DNA of 64,000 nt, taken from the NCBI GenBank assembly GCA_035938175.1, contig DASZHD010000025.1, positions 1 to 64,000 on the forward strand, in the 5' to 3' direction. The translations under genes were made by a program, and so were the position numbers. Positions 1 through 8,536 of the stretch are shown here, piece after piece (position 1 is the stretch's first letter; each line of letters starts with the position of its first letter). The notes beneath the pieces were generated by a model. The model worked only from the letters and a program-made list of their open reading frames with translations. It had not been told where the DNA came from and did not search any database. This DNA is from DASRDE01 sp035938175 (GTDB lineage: Bacteria > Vulcanimicrobiota > Vulcanimicrobiia > Vulcanimicrobiales > Vulcanimicrobiaceae).

Positions 1-1908
1 CGCGCGCTCCGGCTGTTCGTCAGGCGATTGCGCCTCGCCCACCGAAAATAGCTTGCAGTTTCCGGCGCCGATGCCGCCAGGTCCCGTGAGCTGCAGCGCC
101 AGAGGTGCCGGATCGGCCGACGACTTGCCGCCGGTCAAGCGAATCATGTCGTTCGGCGACGGGCGGAACAGGATCGACAGGCGCGGATCGAATGAATTCC
201 CGCCCACGTTGGAGTTCTTGAACCACGCGTTCAGGAAAAACGACAACTTCGGCTCGGGTTGATACACGTCGCGCACGAAGAAGCTGTCGAGCTTGTCGAA
301 GATGGGCGAGTGCGGCAGCACGTTCGTGCCGGTGATGTTATCGCCGTTCGTGTATTGGCGCATCGCAAAGATGCCGAAGCCCAGATCGTGCTTGCTGAAG
401 GAGAGATCGTCGGTTATGAGCGTCCCGATCGACCGGTAATCGACGTCCAGGATTGAGTTGGGACCGTTGATGAACGATTCCGGACGAACGCGATGCTGCG
501 TATAGTTGTCGAGATACGAGTCGACGACGATCTCGTTCTTGCCGATTGTCGTCGAAAGACGGGCGTGATAGTCCTGGTTTTTCAACGCTTGATATGCGCC
601 GGGACCGCCTCCGGCGGGACCGCTGGCATTTTGCGCATATTGCGCGGGCGTGTAGCACTGATTGCCCGAGTCGGTAACCACGCTGATTCCGGCGGTGCCG
701 CCGGGCGTGGTGCAATTCGTGTTATGTGACGCCTGGTAGAAGGCGAAGTCGTAGGTAACGAAGTCGTTGTCGCCTTCGCCGGTTTTGTCGTCGAGCGAAT
801 TCGCCGCGTACGTCGTGAGCGTTAGGACCGTTGCCGGCGAAAACGCATATTGGAGCTTAGCCAAATCGTTTTGAATCGTGTAGTTTCCGCTAACGTAGTA
901 GGTGATCCCGGCAAGCGTCGGCGAGGTGAAGTCGTTACCGCGAACGCCCGTCTGCGCGATAATCGCGCCGGGAAAGTTTCCGTAGGTCGTTTGCATGCCG
1001 TGGACGACGGCATAGCCCAATTTTCCGCTGCTGCCCGTGGCCTCCGCTGCCGCAACTTGCGTGCCCATGTCGCCGAAGCCGAGCTTGAGATTGCCTTGAG
1101 GATGTGTAGACGGTTGGAACGTTTGAAAGTCGACCGCGCCGCCGACGGCATCGACCCCGTACAGTCCCGTCGCGCCGGATCCGAACGTGACGACGGTATT
1201 TTGCAGCGCGAACAGCGGAGCATCCTGATAGTCGAATCCGCCGTTACCGCCGCCGATGCGCGACGGATAGACGCCGATCGGGCCGATCGGGTGACCGTCA
1301 AGCAGCACCTGCGTTTCGCTGGGCTTCAGACCGCGAATATCGACCGAAACGTCGTCGCCGACCGTGGAGTCTTGCCCGACCAGATTGACGCCGGGAAGCT
1401 GAGCCAAGCCCTCTGCAGCGCGTATCTGGCCGACGTTTTGCATCAGTTGCGGATCGATTTGCTGCTGGACGGTCGTAGTCGTCTGCAAACCACTCGCGCG
1501 CGTCGTGAGATGGGCGATAGTCTTGACGTTCGCGATATCCGTTGCCTGCACGCGACTAATCGCGAGCGATACGTCGGCCTCGGCGGCCGTGACCACTACG
1601 TCGTCCGACCGCGCGATCTGATAGCCTTCCGCGCTGACTTGAATCGTATAGATTCCCGCCGGCAGGACCGAAAACGTGAATTTTCCGGATTGATCTGACA
1701 CCGTGTGCGCCACGGAGCGATCGCCCTGCATCAGTACGAGTTGAGCACCTCCGACGGGCAATGCCGTGCGGCGATCGATCACGGTTCCTGCGATGAGCCC
1801 GGACGCTGTTGGCGGTGCAGTCGCTTGCGCACTGGCCATATCGAATAGCGAGAATGTAAGCAGCAGCGCGCACAGCGCGGACCGGAAATTAAGCGCACCA
1901 GCGATCAT
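1..1908 (-). CDS. TonB-dependent outer-membrane receptor, C-terminus beyond window
   Basis: The reading frame is open from an ATG at 1908 to the window edge (636 codons), so only the N-terminal part is present. It shows a signal peptide ending near ASAQA, then a carboxypeptidase-regulatory-like beta-sandwich of about 80 residues (GTVIDRRTALPVGGAQL, then a TFSVLPAG turn). A plug domain follows with the typical AEGLAQLPGVNL and VDIRGLKPSETQVLLDG motifs, then barrel strands. GGAGG at 1918-1922 supports the start. The family imports substrates across the outer membrane using TonB energy. It lies 33 nt downstream of, and co-oriented with, a sugar ABC transporter, so it may bring the same sugar or polyol into the periplasm. 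The substrate is inferred from context only. Confidence 0.9.
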   Translation of the reverse strand, partial: MIAGALNFRSALCALLLTFSLFDMASAQATAPPTASGLIAGTVIDRRTALPVGGAQLVLMQGDRSVAHTVSDQSGKFTFSVLPAGIYTIQVSAEGYQIARSDDVVVTAAEADVSLAISRVQATDIANVKTIAHLTTRASGLQTTTTVQQQIDPQLMQNVGQIRAAEGLAQLPGVNLVGQDSTVGDDVSVDIRGLKPSETQVLLDGHPIGPIGVYPSRIGGGNGGFDYQDAPLFALQNTVVTFGSGATGLYGVDAVGGAVDFQTFQPSTHPQGNLKLGFGDMGTQVAAAEATGSSGKLGYAVVHGMQTTYGNFPGAIIAQTGVRGNDFTSPTLAGITYYVSGNYTIQNDLAKLQYAFSPATVLTLTTYAANSLDDKTGEGDNDFVTYDFAFYQASHNTNCTTPGGTAGISVVTDSGNQCYTPAQYAQNASGPAGGGPGAYQALKNQDYHARLSTTIGKNEIVVDSYLDNYTQHRVRPESFINGPNSILDVDYRSIGTLITDDLSFSKHDLGFGIFAMRQYTNGDNITGTNVLPHSPIFDKLDSFFVRDVYQPEPKLSFFLNAWFKNSNVGGNSFDPRLSILFRPSPNDMIRLTGGKSSADPAPLALQLTGPGGIGAGNCKLFSVGEAQSPDEQPERA

Positions 1909-1941
1909 GTGCAGTAGCCTCCAATTCGTCTCCACGGCGTG

Positions 1942-2727
1942 TTAAGAACCGCCGGGCGCGGTGTCGACGGATGCGCCGGTCATCAGGCTGACGGCTTGAT
2001 CCATCGTGCTGGTTTTGGGATCCAACGATCCGACCCGGCGACCGTGGCGAAGCACCACAATTCTGTCCGCCGTTTCGAAGACGTGCGGCAGATTGTGGCT
2101 GATGAAGATGACGGCAATGCCTTTGCTGCGGACGCGCCGCATCAAATCCAGAACGAGCGAGGACTGCGCGACGCCCAGGGCGGCCGTCGGCTCGTCCATG
2201 ATCACGACGCTCTTGCCCCATAGAACCGAGCGCGCTACGGCGATGGCTTGCCGCTGGCCGCCCGAGAGTGTGTCGACGGTTTGCTCGATTTTCGACACCT
2301 TGATGCCGAAGTCGCGTAGGTGCTCTTCGGCTTGCAGACGCATGGCTGAGGAGTCGAAAAAATCCAAGGCGCCGAAGAATCCCTTGCGTACGGGCTCACG
2401 CCCAAGAAAAAGATTCGCGGCAATGTCGAGATCGGGGGCGAGCGCAAGGTCTTGGTAAACGGTTTCGATCCCCACCCGCTGAGCGTCCCGAGGACCGCTG
2501 AACGAACGCGACTGGCCGGCTATTGCCATGGAACCCGAATCCGGGATAACGGCGCCGCTCAAGATTTTGATCAGCGTCGATTTTCCCGCGCCGTTATCGC
2601 CGATGACGGCGACAATTTCACCGGGATATGCCTCGAAATCGACGTCCTCGAGCGCGACGACTTTGCCGTAGCGTTTCGAAATGCGCTTCGCCTCTATTGC
2701 CGCTTGCATCGACACGGCCGCGCTCAT
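1942..2727 (-). CDS. Sugar ABC transporter ATP-binding protein (single-domain, FrcA/RbsA-like)
   Basis: A 261-residue single nucleotide-binding domain. Walker A GDNGAGKST is at residues 43-51, the signature LSGGQRQ at 154-160 and Walker B VVIMDEP at 174-180. RbsA/MglA proteins carry two such domains in about 500 residues; this one has one, like FrcA-type transporters, and so probably works as a homodimer. Its ATG overlaps the permease stop in an ATGA arrangement, showing translational coupling. It would energise uptake of a monosaccharide or polyol, plausibly myo-inositol given the divergent iol genes. The family is secure; the substrate is inferred. Confidence 0.93.
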   Translation of the reverse strand: MSAAVSMQAAIEAKRISKRYGKVVALEDVDFEAYPGEIVAVIGDNGAGKSTLIKILSGAVIPDSGSMAIAGQSRSFSGPRDAQRVGIETVYQDLALAPDLDIAANLFLGREPVRKGFFGALDFFDSSAMRLQAEEHLRDFGIKVSKIEQTVDTLSGGQRQAIAVARSVLWGKSVVIMDEPTAALGVAQSSLVLDLMRRVRSKGIAVIFISHNLPHVFETADRIVVLRHGRRVGSLDPKTSTMDQAVSLMTGASVDTAPGGS

Positions 2728-3734
2728 GCTGCAGCCGCCAATCGCTTACGATGCTGGTCCGCAAAGACGAACGCGATGATCAGCGCGCCCTCCAACATAC
2801 GCGCGACCTGAGGATCGAAGTTGAGCAGATTCAAGCCGTTCGTCATGATCTGCACGAGCAGCACGCCCAGGAACGTTCCGGCGATTGTTCCGCGCGCACC
2901 GAACAGACTCGCCCCGCCCAAAACTGCAGCCGCGATGGCGTCCAGCTCGTAACCCGTCCCGGCATTTGGATCGCCTTGCCCTTGACGCGCCGTAATCAAC
3001 AGTCCGCCGAGAGCGGCAAGGACGCCGCTTATTGCGTACACCGTGAGCAGAGTCGCGCCGACATTGACGCCCGCTCGCCGTGCGCTCTCGACGTTGCTGC
3101 CGACTGCATAGGCGTACCGGCCGCGCCTCGTGAATTGCAAAAATATTCCGCAAACGATGCCGGCGGCGAGCAAGATCCAAAAAAGATTCGGCACCCGCAG
3201 GAACGAGTCAGATGCGAAGTTCACGAATCGCGGTACGTCGAACGCGACCTGTTGACCGTTTCCCAAAATCTGCGTTAAGCCGCGCAAGATGCCCAGCATA
3301 CCGAGCGTTACGATGAACGGTGGAAGCGCACCATACCGGATTAGCGCGCCGTTCAGAAGGCCGACTGCTAACCCGGCCGCGAGCACGAACGCGATCGTCA
3401 ACGAGATCGGCAAGTCGTTCGAGAGCGAAATTGCGGCAAGAATGCCGCCGAAACCCAGCAGCGATCCGACGGACAGATCGATGCCCGCCGTGATGATGAC
3501 GAACGTTTCGCCGATGGCCAAGATTCCGACTACCGCCATCTGCCGCGCGTTGTTCTCGATATTCTGCGCGCTTAGAAACCCTTGGGCGGTTATCGAGAAA
3601 ACGATGAAAAGAACGACGATAATGCCGAGGAGACCGACGCGCAGCATGGCCGTCCAAAGCGCGAGACGGCGATCGTCGCGTGATGCCGGCGCGGCTCCGC
3701 GTTCGGCGCCGGTGTTCGCGATGGACGGCGTCAT
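2724..3734 (-). CDS. Sugar ABC transporter permease (RbsC family)
   Basis: A 336-residue, very hydrophobic protein with about 8-10 membrane segments. It carries the BPD_transp_2 family signature: ETFVIITAGIDLSVGS near the N-terminal third and LGGASLFGARGTIAGTFLG in the C-terminal third. It forms the inner-membrane channel for the adjacent binding protein and ATPase. Its start overlaps the binding-protein stop and its stop overlaps the ATPase start (both ATGA), so the three genes form one translationally coupled unit. The first 25 or so residues are polar and cytoplasmic. Substrate specificity cannot be read from the permease. Confidence 0.93.
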   Translation of the reverse strand: MTPSIANTGAERGAAPASRDDRRLALWTAMLRVGLLGIIVVLFIVFSITAQGFLSAQNIENNARQMAVVGILAIGETFVIITAGIDLSVGSLLGFGGILAAISLSNDLPISLTIAFVLAAGLAVGLLNGALIRYGALPPFIVTLGMLGILRGLTQILGNGQQVAFDVPRFVNFASDSFLRVPNLFWILLAAGIVCGIFLQFTRRGRYAYAVGSNVESARRAGVNVGATLLTVYAISGVLAALGGLLITARQGQGDPNAGTGYELDAIAAAVLGGASLFGARGTIAGTFLGVLLVQIMTNGLNLLNFDPQVARMLEGALIIAFVFADQHRKRLAAAA

Positions 3735-4768
3735 GCCGGCTGCGAGAAACCCATGTGGCGCTGCGACATGGGGTTGAGCAAGCCTTGAATCTGCGGCGCG
3801 TCGACATTTTCCGGCGTGGCCGCAACGACGCCCGTATCGATGTTTTTCGGCGTGGCGACGCCGGCCGCTGCCAGCACCCCGTAAGCGACTCCGCCGTAAC
3901 CCATTTGATATGGGTCCTGCAGCACGATGCCGTCAACCGAACCGCTGCGCAGCGCGCGAACCAATTGCGGGGACGGATCGAAACCGACGAGCGAGATCTT
4001 CTTAGAATCGACGTGATTTTCGCGAAATGCCGTCAACGCGCCCTGAAGCGTAATCAGCGAGTCCGCGAAATATCCTACCAAATTCGGGAATCGCGTCAAC
4101 GTGTCGGCGACGATGCTGATCGGCTTCGTGGACTGATCGCCGCCGGCGTCCTTGTGCGCGACCAGCTGTAAGGCGGGATAGGCTTTGAGCGCGTCGAGGA
4201 ATCCGCGATCCCGCAACGAGAGCGAACCGACGCCGCTCAAGAATGTTGAGTAGGCGATCTGTCCGGCCGGTGAACCCGTCTTTTTGCGCACTGCCTCCGC
4301 GAGCGTCCGCGCCGCGAGCATTCCCGCCGCATGATTATCGGTCGCCAAGAATGTGTCGTACGCGTTCGTGTTGGCCGCGGAATCGACGATGACGACTTTG
4401 ATGCCGGCGTTGTGCGCCTTTTCAATCGATGGCACCAGAGCGGTCGCCGCGGTGGGCGCTAAGACGATGAATGCCGGATGTTTTGCGATCGCGTCTTCGA
4501 CGATCTCGATCTGCCCCTGGATGTTCGCCTCGGAATTCGCGCCCGTAAACTGGAGCGCGTCGAGCCCAAACTGTTTCGCGGCGTTCTTGCCGCCGGTAAG
4601 GCAGGCTTGCCAGTAATCCGAGTTCGGAGTCTTGACGATGAACGCAAACCGGACCGATCCCAGACTCGACTTCGACCCTGAGGCGCACCCCGTCAGCAGG
4701 GCGGCGCCGGCAGCAGCTCCGGCGGACGCGCCGGACTGCAGAAATTGGCGACGAGAGCGTTCGTCCAC
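3731..4768 (-). CDS. Sugar-binding lipoprotein with Tat-type signal (RbsB family)
   Basis: A periplasmic-binding-protein-like domain of 345 residues (FAFIVKTPNSDYWQ at the start of the fold, VGFDPSPQLVRAL near the hinge). The N-terminus has both a twin-arginine motif (SRRQFL, residues 5-10) and a lipobox (LLTGC), so it is probably exported folded by Tat and then lipid-anchored. The start is GTG at 4768 with a good GGAGG just upstream. It is the first gene of the leftward transporter operon and is divergent from the IclR regulator. Tat export of a binding lipoprotein is less common than Sec export. The ligand is unknown; inositol is suggested by the neighbours. Confidence 0.92.
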   Translation of the reverse strand: MDERSRRQFLQSGASAGAAAGAALLTGCASGSKSSLGSVRFAFIVKTPNSDYWQACLTGGKNAAKQFGLDALQFTGANSEANIQGQIEIVEDAIAKHPAFIVLAPTAATALVPSIEKAHNAGIKVVIVDSAANTNAYDTFLATDNHAAGMLAARTLAEAVRKKTGSPAGQIAYSTFLSGVGSLSLRDRGFLDALKAYPALQLVAHKDAGGDQSTKPISIVADTLTRFPNLVGYFADSLITLQGALTAFRENHVDSKKISLVGFDPSPQLVRALRSGSVDGIVLQDPYQMGYGGVAYGVLAAAGVATPKNIDTGVVAATPENVDAPQIQGLLNPMSQRHMGFSQPA

Positions 4769-4801
4769 GCGACCTCCGTAACCAGAAGCAGGCTACGGTC
4801 C

Positions 4802-4830
4802 ACTTCATCATGTTATTGCGTCATTGTCAA
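4802..4830 (-). promoter_or_regulatory. Candidate sigma70 promoter of the leftward transporter operon
   Basis: On the minus strand a perfect TTGACA (4830-4825) is followed after 17 nt by TGAAGT (4807-4802, a weak -10). This puts the transcript start about 30 nt before the GTG of the binding protein. It lies in the 120-nt space shared with the divergent iclR gene, where the IclR protein would be expected to bind. Confidence 0.45.
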
Positions 4831-4888
4831 TATCATTGCAAAAGTGGCGGCTTTGCCGTATGCTTGTGCTCGCGGTCCATTGAACATA

Positions 4889-5707
4889 GTGCAATACTTT
4901 GACGGAGGCTGTCGAAAACTGAGTAACCCGACGCTTATCAATTCGTTGGCCCGCGGAGTGGCTATCCTGCGGCTGCTGGCGGAACGCGGCGCTCCTCTGG
5001 GCGTCACGGAGGTCGCCGAACGCCTCGCGGTCGACCCCAGCACGGCCTATCGGCTGCTCAGCACGCTCGAAGGCGACGGCCTCGTCGTACAGGAGCCGGA
5101 TTCGAAAAAGTACTCGATAGGCTACGGCGTGTTGGAAATTGCTGCAGGCCTTCTTCGCAGTCTGAGCGTGGTCGACGTCGCGCAGCCGTTCATGAGTGCG
5201 CTGTCGGCGCGAACGGGCGAAAATAGCCACGTGGCGGTGCGCGACCGGCGCTTCGCCGTTTCGATTGGTTCCGAGTCGGCGTCGGGTATTCTTCGCGTCG
5301 AAACGAAAATCGGATCCGCTGAGCCGCTACATTGCACGGCCGTGGGAAAAGCGCTCCTTACCGATCACACGTACCCGGCACTCGTCGAGCTTTTCGGCAG
5401 CGATCCGCTGCCGCGTTTTACGCCGCAAACGATCGCCACGCTGGATCAGCTCGATGCCGAACTCGCGCGCGTTCGGCGGCTGGGCTACTCCCTTGATGAT
5501 GAAGAATTGCATCCGGGCGTACGGTGCATCGCCGCTCCGGTGCGCAATCATTTGGGCCGCATCGTCGCAGCATTCGGAATCTCATCGCCGGCCGTCCGGC
5601 TTAGCCGCGAGCGCATCCCCGAGTTGGCTCCGGAGATCGTGGATGCTGCCGCTGCAATATCGGCGCAGCTCGGAAACGGCGCGCAACGCGCACGGGCGCT
5701 TCCGTGA
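4889..5707 (+). CDS. IclR-family transcriptional regulator
   Basis: N-terminal winged helix (LGVTEVAERLAVDPSTAYRL) followed by the IclR ligand-binding domain (CTAVGKALLTD; GYSLDDEELHPGVRCIAAPV). Length is about 262-272 residues, as usual for the family. The start is uncertain. GTG at 4889 has no ribosome site, while GGAGG at 4904-4908 points to a CTG at 4919. A longer reading from TTG 4745 would run into the divergent gene and is unlikely. IclR proteins bind small catabolic metabolites and control adjacent operons. This one is divergent from the transporter and 13 nt upstream of the catabolic genes, so it most likely regulates both. Confidence 0.9.
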   Translation: MQYFDGGCRKLSNPTLINSLARGVAILRLLAERGAPLGVTEVAERLAVDPSTAYRLLSTLEGDGLVVQEPDSKKYSIGYGVLEIAAGLLRSLSVVDVAQPFMSALSARTGENSHVAVRDRRFAVSIGSESASGILRVETKIGSAEPLHCTAVGKALLTDHTYPALVELFGSDPLPRFTPQTIATLDQLDAELARVRRLGYSLDDEELHPGVRCIAAPVRNHLGRIVAAFGISSPAVRLSRERIPELAPEIVDAAAAISAQLGNGAQRARALP

Positions 5708-5720
5708 AAGGATCAGACGA

Positions 5721-7529
5721 ATGCGAATGACCGGCGGGCAGATCGTCGCGGAGTATCTGATCCGCGAGGGAATGCCGATGCTTTTCGGCGTTCCCGGTCA
5801 CGGGATTACCGCGTTGCTGGACGCGTTCGTCGACCGGCGTGGCGAAATTTCCGTCGTTCAGGCGATTCACGAACAAGGCGCAGCGCATATGGCGGACGCC
5901 TATTATCGTGTTGCGGGCAAGGCCTGCGGCGTTTTTACGTCGATCGGCCCGGGCGCTGCGAACACGGCGATGGGCGTAGCCAACGCCTACATCGATTCGA
6001 TTCCATTGCTGTTGCTCACCGGTTCGGTTCACACGTACATGCGCGGCCGGGGCGTTCTGCAAGAACTCGAGCGTACGCACTGGGCGAACTTTCCGCGGAT
6101 GATGGAGCCGGTCGTCAAACGCTGGTGGCAGCCCAGCCGCGTCGATCAGCTTCCGAACATTTTGCACCTCGCGTTCAACGTCATGCTCGAGGGGCGGCGC
6201 GGTCCGGCGTATGTCGACGTTCCGATGGATCTGCAAGCCGAATTCGCCGATATCGAAACGTTGCCCGATCCCGTTACGCGCAGGCCGCGCGGGCGCGCGC
6301 ACGGAGATCCGTCGCTCCTCGACGAGGCGGCAAAACTGTTGCTCGGCTCGCAGCGTCCGGTGATCATCGTCGGCGGCGGCTTGGCGGCGTCGGACGCTTA
6401 TGACGAGCTACGCGAACTTGCCGAGTTCGTCGGTGCCGCGGTGACGGTAACGTGGATGGGCAAGGGCGCTCTTGCCGAGGATCACGAGCTGTATGCATGG
6501 CCGTGCGGCGACCTCGGATCGATCTCGGGAAATACGCTCACGGGCGAAGCCGACGTGATTCTTTCGGTCGGATGCCGGTTTACCGATCGAACGGCATCGT
6601 CGTTCCGGCGAGGCGTTACGTTCAATATTCCGCCCACGAAGCTCATTCAGATCGACATCGAGCCCTATGAAATCGGCAAGAATTACCCGGTAGAGCTCGG
6701 CATCGTCGGCGATGCGAAAGCAACGCTCAAGGGAATTATCGCGGCGCTGAACGACCTGGCCGGACCGCGCGACTACCGGAATTCGCCGTATTTCCGGCGC
6801 ATTGCGGATCTAAAATCACAGTGGCAGGATGCGCTTCGCGGCCCGCGCACGAGCGACGCTTCCCCTATGACGATTTCTCGCGCGCTCGTGGAGCTTCGAG
6901 CCGTCCTCGATCGCGACGCAATCGTCGTAACCGGCGCCGGTAATCCGCAGAGTCAAGTTTTCAATGAGTTTCCGGTCTACGGACCGCGTCAGCACATCAC
7001 CGCGGGCGGTTTCTCCGCAATGGGTTTCGAAGTGCCGGGCGCGATCGGCGCAAAACTCGCGGCACCCGATAAGCAAGTCGTGGCGATCGTCGGCGACGGC
7101 AGTTTCTTGCAGACCGTTCAAGAGCTGGCGATGGCGGCGCAATACGACATTCCCGCCGTTTTCGTCGTGATGAACAACTACGGATGGGAATGCATCAAGA
7201 ACTTGCAGATGCTGCAATTTGGTGACGATCGTGTCATCGCTACGAACTTCAAGAAACCCGACGGGACGCCGTTTTCGGCGGATCTCGCAGCAATGTCAAA
7301 GGCATTCGGCTGTCACGCCGAGCGCGTGGAACGTCCGGCGGAACTAGCAGATGCGGTGCGGCGCGCACTGCGCAGCGGCCGTCCTGCGGTGGTCGAAGTA
7401 TTGTGCAGCCGCGAGCTGCCCGGCAGTGGTTTGAACGCAACGGGATGGTGGGACGTTACGGTTCCCGCTTACCATGCCGAGAAACGAAAAGCGTACGAAG
7501 CTGCGCGTTCCGAAGAGGTGTTAACCTAG
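5721..7529 (+). CDS. ThDP-dependent enzyme, acetolactate synthase / IolD-like
   Basis: A 602-residue protein with three ThDP-enzyme domains: the N-terminal PYR domain with the catalytic Glu (IHEQGAAHMA, E51), a central domain with VPMDLQ and a nucleotide-fold segment, and a C-terminal PP domain with the ThDP/Mg motif GDGS at 458-461 and NN about 25 residues later. The ATG at 5721 follows an AAAGGA site. In an iol operon the expected ThDP enzyme is IolD, which hydrolyses the trihydroxycyclohexanedione ring. The protein is somewhat shorter than typical IolD and its sequence also looks like generic acetolactate synthase, so the IolD role is inferred from gene order. Confidence 0.82.
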   Translation: MRMTGGQIVAEYLIREGMPMLFGVPGHGITALLDAFVDRRGEISVVQAIHEQGAAHMADAYYRVAGKACGVFTSIGPGAANTAMGVANAYIDSIPLLLLTGSVHTYMRGRGVLQELERTHWANFPRMMEPVVKRWWQPSRVDQLPNILHLAFNVMLEGRRGPAYVDVPMDLQAEFADIETLPDPVTRRPRGRAHGDPSLLDEAAKLLLGSQRPVIIVGGGLAASDAYDELRELAEFVGAAVTVTWMGKGALAEDHELYAWPCGDLGSISGNTLTGEADVILSVGCRFTDRTASSFRRGVTFNIPPTKLIQIDIEPYEIGKNYPVELGIVGDAKATLKGIIAALNDLAGPRDYRNSPYFRRIADLKSQWQDALRGPRTSDASPMTISRALVELRAVLDRDAIVVTGAGNPQSQVFNEFPVYGPRQHITAGGFSAMGFEVPGAIGAKLAAPDKQVVAIVGDGSFLQTVQELAMAAQYDIPAVFVVMNNYGWECIKNLQMLQFGDDRVIATNFKKPDGTPFSADLAAMSKAFGCHAERVERPAELADAVRRALRSGRPAVVEVLCSRELPGSGLNATGWWDVTVPAYHAEKRKAYEAARSEEVLT

Positions 7530-8536
7530 TGTCGGGAAGCCTGCGAATAGCGCTCTTCGGTGCCGGAAGAATCGGACGGGTACACGCAAAGAATTTGGCT
7601 CGCGCCGACGGCGCGGAATTTGCGGGAATCGGCGACGTCGACGGCGAGGCAGCTGCAAAACTTGCGGAAGAAACCGGTGCGCAGCGCGCCGGAGCGGTAG
7701 AAACCTTCCTCGACGATCCGGCGGTCAACGCCGTACTGATTGCTACGCCGACCGAGACGCATTCGGCGCTCGTCGAGCGGGCGGCGGCGGCCGGGAAGCA
7801 CATTTTTTGCGAAAAGCCGATCTCGCTGGATCTTGCCGCGACGAAGTCCGCAATAGCCGCCGTTCGAAAGAGCGGCGTGACGCTGCAGATTGGATTTCAG
7901 CGGCGGTACGACCCCCGGTTCGTTCGCGCCCGTCAAGCGGTCGAATCGGGCGATCTCGGAACCCTGCGTTTCTTACGCCTTGTCGGCCGCGACCGCGTTC
8001 CGCCCTCCATCGACTACGTTCGAACCAGCGGCGGACAGTACCGCGATCAAATGGTGCATGAGTTCGACGCGGCCCGATGGCTTTCGGGCGAAGAGGTGCA
8101 GGAAGTTACGGCAGTGGGAAGCGCGCTGGTGGATGCTCGCATTGCCGAGGCCGGCGACGTCGATACGGCCGTCGCGTGCCTGCGGTTCGAGTCCGGAGCG
8201 CTGGCCGTTATCGACTCTGCCCGCGAGGCGGTGTACGGGTACGACTCGCGACTCGAGATTCTCGGTTCGAACGGCTTGTTTTTGGATGAAGACCGTTTGA
8301 AGTCCGATACGGTGATGGGCGTGGAGTTTCTGACGCCGGACGCCGAGTCGTTTGCGACGCGCTTCAGCGATGCGTACCGTCTCGAATTGCAAGATTTCAT
8401 CGAATCGCTGCGTACTTCACGGCTACCGAGAGCGGGCGGAGACGACGCGCTGCAAGCGCTGCGGATTGCAATTGCAGCCGACCATTCGCGCAAAGCACGC
8501 CGAACGATACCACTTGCCGAGATCGACGTCGCGTGA
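7529..8536 (+). CDS. iolG: Gfo/Idh/MocA oxidoreductase, probable inositol 2-dehydrogenase
   Basis: A 335-residue NAD(P)-dependent dehydrogenase. Rossmann motif GAGRIG lies near residue 11, the family EKP signature in HIFCEKPISLDL, and the active-site segment DQMVHEFDAARWL around residue 175, with Asp and His placed as in IolG. The start is GTG in TAGTG, overlapping the previous stop by 1 nt. IolG oxidises myo-inositol to 2-keto-myo-inositol, the first step of the pathway. Neighbouring iolB and iolE support this against other Gfo/Idh functions. Confidence 0.85.
   Translation: MSGSLRIALFGAGRIGRVHAKNLARADGAEFAGIGDVDGEAAAKLAEETGAQRAGAVETFLDDPAVNAVLIATPTETHSALVERAAAAGKHIFCEKPISLDLAATKSAIAAVRKSGVTLQIGFQRRYDPRFVRARQAVESGDLGTLRFLRLVGRDRVPPSIDYVRTSGGQYRDQMVHEFDAARWLSGEEVQEVTAVGSALVDARIAEAGDVDTAVACLRFESGALAVIDSAREAVYGYDSRLEILGSNGLFLDEDRLKSDTVMGVEFLTPDAESFATRFSDAYRLELQDFIESLRTSRLPRAGGDDALQALRIAIAADHSRKARRTIPLAEIDVA

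Noticed and set aside
4745..4888. N-terminal extension of the IclR frame from TTG 4745
   Set aside because: It overlaps the divergent binding-protein start and promoter and has no family similarity.
8176..8200. tRNA-like B-box GGTTCGAGTCC
   Set aside because: It lies inside the iolG reading frame (CLRFESGAL) and no acceptor or anticodon arm can be built around it.
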